The translations under genes and the position numbers were made by a program. From the NCBI RefSeq assembly GCF_035046505.1, contig NC_089822.1, positions 267,045,024-267,109,023 of the forward strand: 64,000 nt of DNA. The letters run 5' to 3'. Below are positions 49,105-60,145 of this stretch, piece by piece (the first letter of the stretch is position 1; every line of letters begins with the position of its first letter). A model generated the notes under the pieces. The model was given only the letters and a program-made list of their open reading frames with translations, was not told the DNA's origin and searched no databases. The DNA comes from Tiliqua scincoides. Its lineage: Eukaryota; Chordata; Lepidosauria; Squamata; Scincidae.

Positions 49105-51984
49105 TCATCGCTTGTACCCCATAATGGATTTTTCCTCCAGAAACTCGTCCAATCCCCTTTTAAAGGCGTCTAGGCTAGACGCCAGCACCACATCCTGTGG
49201 CAAGGAGTTCCACAGACCGACCACGCGCTGAGTAAAGAAATATTTTCTTTTGTCTGTCCTAACCCGCCCAACACTCAATTTTAGTGGATGTCCCCTGGTT
49301 CTGGTATTATGTGAGAGTGTAAAGAGCATCTCCCTATCCACTCTGTCCATCCCCTGCATAATTTTGTATGTCTCAATCATGTCCCCCCTCAAGCGTCGCT
49401 TTTCTAGGCTGAAGACGCCCAAACGCCGTAGCCTTTCCTCATAAGGAAGGTGCCCCAGCCCCGTAATCATCTTAGTCGCTCTCTTTTGCACCTTTTCCAT
49501 TTCCACTATGTCTTTTTTGAGATGCGGCGACCAGAACTGGACACAATACTCCAGGTGTGGCCTTACCATAGATTTGTACAACGGCATTATAATACTAACC
49601 GTTTTGTTCTCAATACCCTTCCTAATGATCCCAAGCATAGAATTGGCCTTCTTCACTGCCGCCGCACATTGGGTCGACACTTTCATCGACCTGTCCACCA
49701 CCACCCCAAGATCTCTCTCCTGATCTGTCACAGACAGCTCAGAACCCATCAGCCTATATCTAAAGTTTTGATTTTTTGCCCCAATGTGCATGACTTTACA
49801 CTTACTGACATTGAAGCGCATCTGCCATTTTGCTGCCCATTCTGCCAGTCTGGAGAGATCCTTCTGGAGCTCCTCACAATCACTTCTGGTCTTTACCACT
49901 CGGAAAAGTTTGGTGTCATCTGCAAACTTAGCCACTTCACTGCTCAACCCTGTCTCCAGGTCATTTATGAAGAGGTTGAAAAGCACCGGTCCCAGGACAG
50001 ATCCTTGGGGCACACCGCTTTTCACCTCTCTCCATTGTGAAAATTGCCCATTGACACCCACTCTCTGCTTCCTGGCCTCCAACCAGTTCTCAATCCACGA
50101 GAGGACCTGTTCTCTAATTCCCTGACTGTGGAGTTTTTTCAGTAGCCTTTGGTGAGGGACCGTGTCAAACGCCTTCTGAAAGTCCAGATATATAATGTCC
50201 ACGGGTTCTCCCGCATCCACATGCCTGTTGACCTTTTCAAAGAATTCTATAAGGTTTGTGAGGCAAGACTTACCCTTACAGAAGCCATGCTGACTCTCCC
50301 TCAGCAAGGCCTGTTCGTCTATGTGTTTTGAGATCCTATCTTTGATGAGGCATTCCACCATCTTACCCGGTATAGATGTTAGGCTGACCGGCCTATAGTT
50401 TCCCGGGTCCCCCCTCTTTCCCTTTTTAAAAATAGGCGTGACATTTGCTATCCTCCAATCTTCTGGCACCGTGGCCGTTTTGAGGGACAAGTTGCATACC
50501 TTAGTCAAGAGATCTGCAACTTCATTCTTCAATTCCTTAATAACCCTTGGGTGTATGCCATCAGGGCCCGGTGACTTATTGATCTTTAATTTATCAATGA
50601 GGTCTGAAACATCTTCTCTTTTAACCTCTATCTGACTTAACTCCTCGGTTAGGAGGGGCCGTTCGGGCAGCGGTATCTGCCCGAGGTCTTCTGCCGTGAA
50701 GACAGATGCAAAGAACTCATTTAATTTCTCTGCCATCTCTAAGTCTCCTTTTATCTCCCCTTTCCCTCCCTCACCATCCAGAGGGCCAACCGCTTCTCTG
50801 GCGGGTTTCCTGCTTCTAACATATTTGAAGAAGCTTTTATTATTCCCCTTAATGTTGCTGGCCATGCGTTCCTCATAGTCTCGCTTGGCCTCCCCTATCA
50901 CCTTCTTACATTTCTTTTGCCACAGTTTATGTTCCTTTTTATTCTCTTCATTAGGGCAAGACTTCCATTTACGGAAGGAAGCTTCCTTGCCCTTCACAGC
51001 CTCTCTAACTTGGCTGGTTAGCCATGCGGGCACCCTCCTGGATTTAGTGGAACCCTTCTTTCTTTGCGGTATACACCTCTGCTGGGCCTCTATTACTGTT
51101 GTTTTAAGCAGCCTCCATGCACTCTGGAGAGACTGGACTCTTTTTACCCTCCCTTTCAACCTCCTTCTAACCAGCCTCCTCATTTGAGGGAAGTCCGCCC
51201 GTCGGAAGTCAAGGGTTTTTGTGAGAGATTTGCCTGGTATTCTTCCCCCAACGTGCACGTCAAAACGGATCGCAGCATGATCACTGTTCCCCAATGGCTC
51301 AGTAACGTTTACATCTCTAACCAGGTCCTGCGTACCGCACAAAATTAAATCCAGAGTCACCTGTCCTCTGGTGGGCTCCGTGACTAGCTGATCTAAGCCA
51401 CAGTCATTTAGCACGTCAAGAAAGCCGGTTTCCTTATCGTGACCAGAACACAAATTGACCCAGTCAATATGAGGATAATTGAAGTCCCCCATGATTACAA
51501 CCCTGTCCTTCCTTGTCACCTCCCTGATCTGTTTCCTCATTTCAAGGTCCCCATCCGATTTCTGGTCTGGAGGACGATAGCACACCCCCAGTATTACATC
51601 GCTGCTCAAGCCTGGTAATTTAACCCACAGAGATTCTACGGTGGAGTCGGACCCACCTTCAATCTCTACTTTGCTGGATTCTATCCCTTCCTTAACATAA
51701 AGGGCCACCCCACCTCCAACACGCCCCTGCCTGTCCCTCCTGTAGAGTTTATAGCCCGGGATTGCGGTATCCCACTGATTCTCCGCATTCCACCAGGTTT
51801 CCGTTATGCCCACTATGTCAATATTTTCCCTTGTCACCAGACATTCCAGTTCTCCCACCTTTGCTCGTAGACTTCGGGCATTCGCATAAAAGCATTTATA
51901 CAAGGAATGCCCCAGGACGGGCTGCTTATTCGCTCCTTTGTCCCCGCATCCTCTCATTGTGCCAAACTGTCTATCACATCCCAT
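49105..51984 (-). CDS. CR1 ORF2p: endonuclease and reverse transcriptase, 959 aa
   Basis: Uninterrupted frame from ATG (MGCDRQFG). The APE-type endonuclease (residues about 30-245) shows NARSL, ITETWW, YRPP, MGDFNYP and NSDHAAI. The reverse transcriptase (about 470-750) shows KSPGPDGIHPRVIKEL, YLDFQKAFDTVPH, SGVPQGSVLGPVLF and the catalytic FADD. The C-terminal part has HNTRTRGHPLKLSV, common to CR1. It copies CR1 RNA into nicked target DNA. All catalytic residues I can recognise are present. Confidence 0.95.
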   Translation of the reverse strand: MGCDRQFGTMRGCGDKGANKQPVLGHSLYKCFYANARSLRAKVGELECLVTRENIDIVGITETWWNAENQWDTAIPGYKLYRRDRQGRVGGGVALYVKEGIESSKVEIEGGSDSTVESLWVKLPGLSSDVILGVCYRPPDQKSDGDLEMRKQIREVTRKDRVVIMGDFNYPHIDWVNLCSGHDKETGFLDVLNDCGLDQLVTEPTRGQVTLDLILCGTQDLVRDVNVTEPLGNSDHAAIRFDVHVGGRIPGKSLTKTLDFRRADFPQMRRLVRRRLKGRVKRVQSLQSAWRLLKTTVIEAQQRCIPQRKKGSTKSRRVPAWLTSQVREAVKGKEASFRKWKSCPNEENKKEHKLWQKKCKKVIGEAKRDYEERMASNIKGNNKSFFKYVRSRKPAREAVGPLDGEGGKGEIKGDLEMAEKLNEFFASVFTAEDLGQIPLPERPLLTEELSQIEVKREDVSDLIDKLKINKSPGPDGIHPRVIKELKNEVADLLTKVCNLSLKTATVPEDWRIANVTPIFKKGKRGDPGNYRPVSLTSIPGKMVECLIKDRISKHIDEQALLRESQHGFCKGKSCLTNLIEFFEKVNRHVDAGEPVDIIYLDFQKAFDTVPHQRLLKKLHSQGIREQVLSWIENWLEARKQRVGVNGQFSQWREVKSGVPQGSVLGPVLFNLFINDLETGLSSEVAKFADDTKLFRVVKTRSDCEELQKDLSRLAEWAAKWQMRFNVSKCKVMHIGAKNQNFRYRLMGSELSVTDQERDLGVVVDRSMKVSTQCAAAVKKANSMLGIIRKGIENKTVSIIMPLYKSMVRPHLEYCVQFWSPHLKKDIVEMEKVQKRATKMITGLGHLPYEERLRRLGVFSLEKRRLRGDMIETYKIMQGMDRVDREMLFTLSHNTRTRGHPLKLSVGRVRTDKRKYFFTQRVVGLWNSLPQDVVLASSLDAFKRGLDEFLEEKSIMGYKR

Positions 51985-52118
51985 CTCCCTACCTTTCCCA
52001 ATTTCTTCTCCTACCCTGCCTTTGTCTTGTTGTTCTCTAACCTCCCCATCCTCATCCCATAGGGATGTGGAGTCCCGAACCGGATGCCCCTCGGCTCCTG
52101 TCGGCCTTCCCCCAGGGA

Positions 52119-53024
52119 TCAGTTTAAAAGCTGCTCTGCCACCTTTTTAATGTTATGCGCCAGCAGTCTGGTTCCATTCTGGTTCAAATGGAGCCCGTCC
52201 CTCTTGTACAGGCCCCGCTTGTCCCAAAACGTTCCCCAGTGCCTAACGAATCTAAACCCCTCCTCCCTACACCACCGTCTCATCCACGCATTGAGACCCC
52301 TGATCTCCGCCTGCCTAGCTGGCCCTGCGCGTGGAACAGGTAGCACTTCAGAGAACGCTACCTTTGAAGTCCTGGCTTTCAGCTTCCTGCCTAAAAGCCT
52401 AAATTTGGCCTCCAGGACCTCCCAGCTACACTTGCCCACGTCGTTGGTGCCGACATGCACCACAGCCGCTACCTCTCCCCCAGCACTGTCTACCAGCCTG
52501 TCTAGACGAGAAGTGATGTCCGCAACCTTCGCACCAGGCAGGCAAGTCACCATGCGGTCCTCACATCCGTCGCAAACCCCCCTCTCTATGTTTCTAATAA
52601 TCGAATCCCCCACTACAAGAAGCCCCCGACCCCCCTCCCGCCGAGGAGTATCCCGAGTGCGCTAGGATACGGGCCCATCCCCTGGAGAAGGGATCCCCCC
52701 TAGGGGATTGTTTCCCTCCTCTCCAGGATGACATCCTCCAGTCCCGAGACTTCCCACCCGGGCAGCCGAGGAGCTGCACGCCTGAGGTTGGGACGAAGCC
52801 TGATCGTCCCCAGAAGTCTCCCCACGGTCCTCCTCTGGCTGCCTGCGCTTCTCCAGGTCGGCCACCAAGGCTTCAAGGGAGCAGACGCGTTCCCTGAGAG
52901 CCTGGAGCTCCTTGCACCGAGGACACACCCATGACTTATGCCCCAGAGGCATATAATCATACATGTGGCACTCGATGCAGAACACTGGATAGCCCCCACC
53001 CTGCTGCTGGCTGTCTGACTGCAT
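52119..53024 (-). CDS. CR1 ORF1: zinc motif, coiled coil and esterase; one internal stop
   Basis: The N-terminal part (53024-52662) has a PHD-like Cys/His motif (CIECHMYDY ... CPRC), then a short leucine/arginine coiled coil. The C-terminal part (52613-52119) is an SGNH-type esterase: GDSII, VHVGTND and DGLHLN supply Ser, Asp/Asn and His. Both parts lie in the same frame; a single TAG near 52664 separates them. CR1 ORF1 proteins bind RNA and the esterase domain is a known trait of the clade. This copy is therefore close to but not fully intact, unless the stop is a base-calling error. Confidence 0.8.
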
Positions 53025-54048
53025 AGCTTTTTTGTTGTTGTTGTTTTATTTAGGGGTCCTTTTAAAAACCGTACACTGGATAGCAGCCCTTTTCTCTAGG
53101 GAAGAGGAAGGGCAGTGTATGGGGCCCAGGCCTCCTCGCCCTGCTGCTGAACTCGCCCAGATGCTAAACTCTTGTGCCTTACCTGGCACTTAGTTCCCAG
53201 AGGCCACACGCGTCTGCAGAGAGCCTCACGCGATGGCCTGCCTAGCTTTATACTCCTGGCTGGCTCCTCCTCCCTCCTTCCTTCCTGATTGAAAGGGGGG
53301 CTGGCCTTCCCAGGTGAGTTTACAAAAGCTCAGGAAGGCAAATGGCTGCTGATGGGCGTGATCTACTCTGCAGGCTCCTGAATGGACTGCTTGGATTAGC
53401 CTACTGGGGCTCTTAATAGGTTGGGAATTGGCCCTTCCTAGGTCCTTTCCCTCCTAGTTCTGTTCTCTTAGGCTGGACTGTTTTTGTAACCTCAAGCTAG
53501 TTTTTATTTGGGTTTGTTTAATTATTTATTGCTCTCTAGATCCTGTGTCCCAATTTACTGACCTGTTTAGGTTATGTTCTAACTTAGATTAGGTTTAACC
53601 TGGGTTAAGTATAGGTTTAATTTAAACAAGTAGAAAACCTGCTTTTCACTTTATCCTCCTCCCTTCCTTCGATTAAGTGCTACCTTAGGTGCAGCTTTCA
53701 ATTTTGATTTAAATGCCTGACCCTTGGGCACTTACTCACGAGTAGGACGCTGCTCTTACTCATGAGTAGGACTCTGCTCCTGCTCAGAGTAGCCCTATGT
53801 ACCTCCCTTAGGTGCTAACTTTCAATTTTGGTTTAAGGTTGCTTTAAAGGTAAGGTTAAGGTTAGAAGACAGGGAGTTAGAAAGACAAAGCGTTAGAATG
53901 AGTACACTTACCTCCTCCTCCTCCTCCTCTCCTTCTCCAAAACTCAGAGGTCTCCTTGCCTTCTCCTCGCCCAGATGCTAAACTCTTGTGCCTTACCTGG
54001 CACTTAGTTCCCAGAGGCACTTGGTTCCCAGAGGCCATGATTGGTTCC
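53025..54048 (-). other. CR1 5' untranslated region
   Basis: Non-coding; contains repeated phrases such as CCTTACCTGGCACTTAGTTCCCAGAGG (in part at 53178 and 53991) and TTACTCACGAGTAGGA / TTACTCATGAGTAGGA near 53735-53775, likely promoter or 5' tandem units. Confidence 0.5.
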
Positions 54049-54609
54049 CATAGTCAGCATGACTGTGCAGTATTTCCTGCACTCTGATTGGTCGCAAGAA
54101 GTATAAGTTCCAGCAGGGGCAAGCAAAGTTGTGGGAGATGCAGAGTAGTGTTGAGCCGGAGGCTACGTCCATTGGAATTGAGAATTGTGTACTGTATGTA
54201 CCATTTGGACTGTAAATATTTGTATATAGTAAAGAAGGAGTGTGGTGGAGAACTTCTGCCTTTGAGTCCTTCTTTCTCGCCGGGAGCAGAGAGCGCTCCG
54301 ACCTTGGGAGATAGACACAATAACAACTGGGCAGCTATCTGCGTGCCACGCCGTCGGCGGAGCTCCAGCAGGAAAGATATCGGAACCGCCCAGCGGCCTG
54401 AGCACAGCAACTCGCAACAATTTCAGAACCGCTGCCTTAAGCTGTTGCTCTTCTGTCTCCTCCTCAATACTGACATGCACCTAATTTCTTGACAAGAATT
54501 TTTATTCCAAACTTCATGATACACTAGTTGTTCACTAGTGTCGAGCAACTGACACAAGTCTCAGCCTGAGACCCAAGAAGCAACTAGGGATGGGTGCAGC
54601 GTGCAGGAC

Positions 54610-54887
54610 CAGTGGCGTGGCTAGAGGGCGCACAAAGTACTTTGCAGGTGCCTGCACGCACCCTGTAAGTGATCCCCCTCCCTCCCCTTCGGAGCCATTC
54701 AGGGCAGGGGGAGCAAAGTGGAGGCATGTGCCCAAAAGGCCTCCCTGGAAGGCACTCAGAAGGCGCATGCCTTCGTTTTGATCCCCTGCCAGGCATGGCT
54801 CTGAAGGGGAGGGAAAGGGATCGCTTACAGGGTGCGTTTTGCTCCTGCAAAACTTAGTGCTTTGCACACCCTCTAGCTACGCCACTG
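54610..54887. mobile_element. Fold-back MITE with long inverted ends
   Basis: Ends CAGTGGCGTGGCTAGAGGGC and CCCTCTAGCTACGCCACTG. Each arm is near 100 bases and includes the ...TTTGCA...CACCCTGTAAG...ATCCC...CCCTCCCCTTC... series in inverted order. No clear target duplication was found. Related pieces at 1430 and 37222. Confidence 0.75.
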
Positions 54888-55544
54888 GCCTGTGGCTCAA
54901 TTAATCTCTAAACCCAGCCTGCTTACGCAGGACCAAGGCCATTCGTTCAAGGTCTATGCATGTTTCAGGGTCAGAAGTCATGTTATTAGATTGCAACCTT
55001 AATGCACAGGAGCTACATGCAATTCCTTAGGCAGTTTTTGCCAAGTCATTAATATATCCCTCAGGCACATGTCTCAGTTTGCCTCTGTGATTCCCTGTAT
55101 TCTTTTCTGTGTGTTTTCTACCCTTTTCCCCAACTTGCCAGCAGTAACCTGTGCCATTCAGCTGCTCTCACCCCAGGCGGCATTCAGGAATTGCCCTATT
55201 GCTTTGCCAAATCCCATAAGCCTGGGGTGCAGGACCAGATTCAAGGAGAACAGAGTACCTCTGCCCTGAACCATTGCACAGAAGAGGGAATCTTGGCAGG
55301 TGCAGCTCAGAATGGAAGGGTTTCAAAAGTGGCACCAAGAGGCCTTCCTGGAAGGGGTCAAAACAGGAAGGAAAGTCCCCCCCCCAGCACGCAATCAGGG
55401 GCTCGCCAACACATGCAAATTTCAGCTGAGTCTGCCCAGTCCCAGTGAAAGCAGAACCACCATTTCACGCTAAGGAGTCACTCGGCCCCAGCATGGAGTT
55501 GCTAAACGTGAATGTTTTTCACAAGATCCTTCCTTGTAAGCCAG
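54888..55544. other. Unassigned spacer
   Basis: No gene or repeat recognised. Confidence 0.4.
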
Positions 55545-55762
55545 CGAGAGGGAAACCGCTGGGGGTGGGAACTCTGGCAGCTGAGGATCCAGGTTCAAAT
55601 CCCTGCTCAGCCACAGCTGGCTGACCTGGGCCACTCTCTCTCGCTCTCTCAGCCCACCAACCTCACAGGATTGTTGTGAGGACAAAAGGAAGGAAGGAAC
55701 CGTGGGCACCACCCAGAGCTCCTTGGAGGAAGGGTGGAATAGAAACGTGAACAATAAACAAA
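55545..55762 (+). mobile_element. tRNA-derived SINE
   Basis: GGTTCAAATCC at 55590-55600, then CTCACAGGATTGTTGTGAGGA and an A-rich end with ACAATAAAC. Same family as 34190-34425. Confidence 0.7.
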
Positions 55763-55765
55763 CTG

Positions 55766-57060
55766 GCTGTGGCCTCAGCCAAGGAGGAGTGGCATAAAGC
55801 CCTCAAAGGACTTGCCTCGAAGCAGCTGATCAGAGTCTAAGAAGGAAGCAGGGCTGAGAAAAGGCCAACACTTTTGTCTGCAGTGTTGCTGGACAAAAGC
55901 CAGCCTTGAACATTAGTCTGCCAAATGTGCGCAGCAAAATGTGTTTTGCTTCAACACGCAGAGGTCAACTCACCTGGGAATTCAGAACAAAAGGCCAGAA
56001 TGACCACTGTGGGGCCGTCAACAGGACAGCGGAGCGAACCACCTCAGGGCACCTCAAGTTTGGCTAACAGTAACCACGAGAAAGAGTCTTCCAGAAGAAT
56101 GTACACTTAGGATTTATTACGAGACACAAAACACCAGACAAAGGCACTGTCTGAAAGGAAGACCAGCTGGGCTGTCAGATTCTTTTCATGCGCCAGAACG
56201 GACAGCACTCACGGCGTAGCTGAGGGCCCGAAGTGACGTCATAAAGCAGGACGTGACGTCAGGAAGGAGATGCTGGTCAGAAATGTGCACTTGGTTCTCA
56301 CGTAGGAACTAGCTAGTTGCAAATGTCAGAAGAGAAAACATGCAAATCCTGATCATATTTTCAGGAGTGGGAGAGCCCAATTATCACGTGCGCTGCCCTT
56401 TCAGCCACACAGTTAGTTTCTCCCAAGGCATCGGACTGCAGCTCAGGGGCTCTGCAACTGACTCCTTGCCACAAGCAGTGCTGCTGATTATCAGGGGCCT
56501 GGATATACAGCTTCAGTGAGATATATCTGGCCGGCCAGCCAGCCAGCTTGATACCCCTGTGTGGAGGATGAGGTGGTTGTGGGGGGACAGATGCTTGTCA
56601 ACAGCTCCACTTGGAGAGGCAGGGGGTGAAGCGAAAGCAGTGAAGAGAGAGAGTCAGGCTGCCAGCTGGACTGAGAAGAGGAGAAGGGAAATGATCGATC
56701 CTCAGTCTGCGGGGTGGATTGGGTGCAATCACGTGGCTCCCTCCACCCGTGTGACCACGCGATGCGCAGCTCAAAACCAAGCTCCACGCAGCCATCCAGA
56801 TGCTGCACAGTGCTGGAAAAGGTCTGCGTAGCAGCACAAAGCCTTCCAAGGACACTGGGCAGAAGGTCCTTCCGCATGGACAGAATGAGCTACATAGCCT
56901 GGGATCCCGGAGAAGTTGGAAAACATGCACCTTCGTGGGAAGTAACATTGACATTGCTAGTGGGGGGCGGGCTGCCCCAGGTGACACACTCAGGGTTAGT
57001 GTCATCACTAGTGACCACAATTACAAAAATTACAGTTCTCATGAATAATAATTCTTGTCT
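55766..57060. other. Unassigned stretch with paired CREs
   Basis: No gene found. Two consensus TGACGTCA sites (56234-56241 and 56254-56261) lie exactly 20 bases apart. They could belong to an unrecognised LTR or a promoter. Confidence 0.4.
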
Positions 57061-57062
57061 TC

Positions 57063-57550
57063 TTGTTGGCATCCTTCAGTCTCGGAAGACTATGGTATCA
57101 CACTCTGAATAGTGTTCTAGAACAGAGTGTCCTCTCCAGTGCGCGAAGCCTGGGTAAAGTAGATATGGAGGATAGGCTGTTACCCATGCAGCAAATCCCC
57201 CCTCTCCACGTCGCTGAAATGGTCCAATGGAAAGGCAGAAGCCAATACGGTTGGTTCCAGCGGCGTCGCAGAAGTTGCCAGAACGTGACTGTGTTCAGCC
57301 ATGAACTGCCTCAGGGACTCTGGCTCCGGATTTTGCCTTGAGGTTGACTCCTGAAGCCTTTTCCATAACTGGATGTAGCCACAAGGCAGTGGAGGTTTGG
57401 GATCAGAGTTTTCCTTCCCTCAGATAAGCTGCCTTCCCAGGCTAACATGTCCCATCTACCCGGTGGCTGTTTAGTTGCCTCTAATGACAAGTATAGCCAA
57501 ACTGAGGACCTATTCTTATCCCCAGCCCTCAGGGCAATAATACCATCAAG
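57063..57550. mobile_element. LINE-related 3' end / SINE-like repeat
   Basis: Starts TTGTTGGCATCCTTCAGTCTC and GAAGACTATGGTATC, the same 3' terminus as the LINE at 43335, but then goes on with unrelated sequence. Possibly a SINE that borrowed the LINE 3' end. Confidence 0.5.
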
Positions 57551-57621
57551 TTAATACCATTTGTTGTGCTAATTTACAGCAGAGCGCAATGAAACAAAGT
57601 GGAGTGAAATTCCTTCTCTCT

Positions 57622-58250
57622 GAGAACATAAGAAGAGCTCCGCTGGATCAGGCCCAAGGCCCATCTGGTCCAGCTAAATGTATCCAAACAAGTGCCCCAC
57701 AAAATGCCCCAGGGAGCACACAAGGCAGCGAGACACAACCTGCATCCTGGTGCCCTCCCTTGCATCTGGCACTCTGAGGCAGCCTGCCCCTAAAACCTGC
57801 AGCTTGCATGTACCTACAATGACTTGTAACCTGTGATGGATTCTTCCTCCAGAAATTTGTAGATCCGCTCTTCAAGACATCTAGGTCAGATGCCATCACC
57901 ACTTCCTGTGGCAATCAGTTCCACAGACTAATTACATGCTGGGTAAGTAAATATTTTCTTCTCTCTGTCCTAACTCTCCCAACATTCAACATTCGTGGAT
58001 TCTGGTGTTCTGTGAGAGGGAAAAGAGCATCACTCTATCCACTTTATCCTTCCCCTGCATAATTTTGTATGTCTCAATCATGTCCCCCCTCAGGCATCTC
58101 TTTTCTAGGCTGAAGAGCCCCAAATGCCTTTCCTCATAAGGAAGGTGCCCCAGCCCCATAATCATCTTAGTCGCTCTCTTTTGCACCTTTTCCATCTCCA
58201 CTATGTCCTTTCTGAGATGTGGTGACCAGAACTGGACGCAATACTTCTGG
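57622..58250 (-). mobile_element. CR1 LINE 3'-end fragment
   Basis: Begins AACATAAGAAGAGCTCCGCT and runs back into ORF2 C-terminal sequence (KVQKRATKMIMGLGHLPYEE is readable). More diverged than the other CR1 copies. Confidence 0.8.
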
Positions 58251-59035
58251 GTTTAGTATATTCCCTGTGGGTCCTCTGCAAACCTGTGTCAACCAGAAAC
58301 TATTAAACTTCTTTTTAACAGTTTTAACTCTATGTCTTATTTCTATTATAACTATTGTTACTTATTAAGGGGTATAGTGGTGTACATAAGTGACCTCTTT
58401 TATATATTTTAACATAAAACAAACTAAACTTCCTCTGCATATGTGATTTTGGTTTAACAAACCCTTGTCCTATTTACCTTCAAACACATTACATGTCAGG
58501 CAAGCTGTTTGAGGCAACTCTGTACCAGCCCCCCTCCCCTCTAAACCTTTATTTTTCATCTCAGTTACAATGCACACAGAGGACTCTTTCTTAAGGATGG
58601 TCCTGGTTATCTAACTCATGTTCTAAACTCATCTCTGCAGGTGTCTGTCAAGAACATCCTTGCAGATTCAGATAAGGATGTCTGCAATGTTGAACCCTTT
58701 GTCTACTTTTCTGAAAGTTTTTCTAAAATCAAGCATTTTGTTTGTTTAAGACTTACTTCTAATAATTACCACTAATATATGTTCCATATGTGTTGGTTAA
58801 ACTTTAAAGCAAAGACTAAATATATTCCATGTCCCGCATGTGTTTTTCCCTCTTCTGAAAACTTAGAAGAATAAACAAGTGAGTCTTGGCAGCAGCATGC
58901 GATAGCCTTGGCCAGCCCTGTGTGCCTGCCAAGAAGGAGTCTTATCTTCCTTGTTGCCCTACTCCCTTTCTAAACTCTTAAAGTGTGTAACTTCTGTGAA
59001 ACTAGCAAACAACTTTTAAAAAATAAAAAAGAAGC
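58251..59035. other. AT-rich spacer
   Basis: Nothing recognised. Confidence 0.4.
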
Positions 59036-59420
59036 AGGGGACATCCACTAAAATGGAGTGTTGGGTGGCTTAGGACAGACAAAATAAAATATTTCTTTAC
59101 TAGGCATGTGGTTGCTCTGTAGTTCTACCAGACCCTTGCCACAGGATGTGGTGACAGCATCTGGCCTGGATGCCTTTAAAAGGGGATTGGACACGTTTCT
59201 GGAGGAAAAATCCATTACGGGTTACAAGCAATGATGTGTATGTGCAACCTCCTCATCTTAGAAATGGGCTATGTCAGATGCAAGGGACGGCACCATGATG
59301 CAGGTCTCTTGTTATCAGGTGTGCTCCCTGGGGCATTTGGTGGGACCGCTGTGAGATAAAAGAAGCTGGACTAGATGGGCCTATGGCCTGATCCAGTGGG
59401 GCTGTTCTTATGTTCTTACT
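59036..59420 (+). mobile_element. CR1 LINE 3'-end fragment beside gene C
   Basis: Ends with GATCCAGTGGGGCTGTTCTT and the TTATGTTCTTA tail. The flank (CTCTTTTTCCCCTCAAAAACAGG) equals the flank of 6318-6840 in inverted form, so both are one ancestral insertion. Confidence 0.85.
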
Positions 59421-60145
59421 CTTTTTCCCCTCAAAAACAGGATAGGAGGGTCATTATGTCAAAATGACCTAAAGAAATAATGATTGGCAGAACATATAGA
59501 TCATAACTTTCCCACAGGGAAAATTCCAGGATCTTGTATAACCAAAGTTGTGGGCCAGGAACATTTTGGGATGCAGGGCAGAATGACCTCCTAATTAGAG
59601 CCGGGACCATGCACCAAACCTGTTATAATAGGCCCAATAAGGAGGTGGAAGTGACATACAGTGTCACATGGGTAGCTTGTTTATTCCACCTTATTTAATG
59701 TGATTTTCTGGGTGTGGTACTTTGGGAAACAAGATGGGAAACTGGGAAGAACATTTGTATCCAAACAGAGGATAAATTGGCTTGTGTAATTCACTTACTA
59801 TTGTAGAAATAAAGCCTCCAATTCCTTTTAAAAGCTCTGTGACTGCTTGGCATTGCGTCAGTGAAAAGAATCTGAAAATCTGTCCAACAAAGCACCTGAG
59901 AGGGACATGATTGAGACATGAAAAATTAAGCAGCTGATGGAGAGAAGAAAGTTTTTTCTCTCTTGTACAATGTCAGAACCAGGAGACATTCACTACAACC
60001 GAAAGGTGCGAGGGTCGGAACAGGCAAAAGGAAATGCAGCTTCTCATGACCCTGCTGTAATTAATCTGTGTAACTTCTTGCCACAGGAAATGGTGAAAAC
60101 ACCGGAAGGCCTAGATGTCTTTCAAAGGCATATTTAATATGGTTT
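59421..60145 (-). other. Gene C 3' untranslated region
   Basis: Inverted match to 5604-6316 of gene A. AATAAA (minus strand) at 59680-59685. Confidence 0.6.

Larger units (their letters stand above)
48908..54048 (-). mobile_element. Full-length CR1 LINE, 5.1 kb
   Basis: The 3' end at 48908 is three copies of the TTCTTATG tail unit (as AAGAACAT). ORF2 (49105-51984), ORF1 (52119-53024) and about 1 kb of 5' UTR follow on the minus strand. The word CATAGT occurs at both junctions (48902-48907 and 54049-54054) and is the likely target duplication. Most CR1 copies in amniotes are heavily 5'-truncated, so a full-length copy is rare and points to a recent insertion. Confidence 0.88.
48724..54419 (+). 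mobile_element. copia-type solo LTR split by a CR1
   Basis: The pieces 48724-48907 and 54049-54419 together resemble the copia LTR at 19011: TGTCACGGGTTGATCCCCAG at the start, GGCCTGAAGCCTTGGCC, then TGTGGGAGATGCAGAGTAG, CTTCTGCC and an end CTCGCAACA. ATTTC flanks both ends. A (GT)13 run lies at 48865-48890. The CR1 at 48908-54048 was inserted later. A fossil LTR with no internal genes next to it. Confidence 0.75.

Noticed and set aside
49250-51348. Several plus-strand frames across the CR1
   Set aside because: They are antisense to the conserved ORF2 and have no recognisable domain.
55069-55448. Possible small genes in the 55.0-57.0 kb spacer
   Set aside because: Short frames only, with no domain, no splice pattern and no paralogue in the window.
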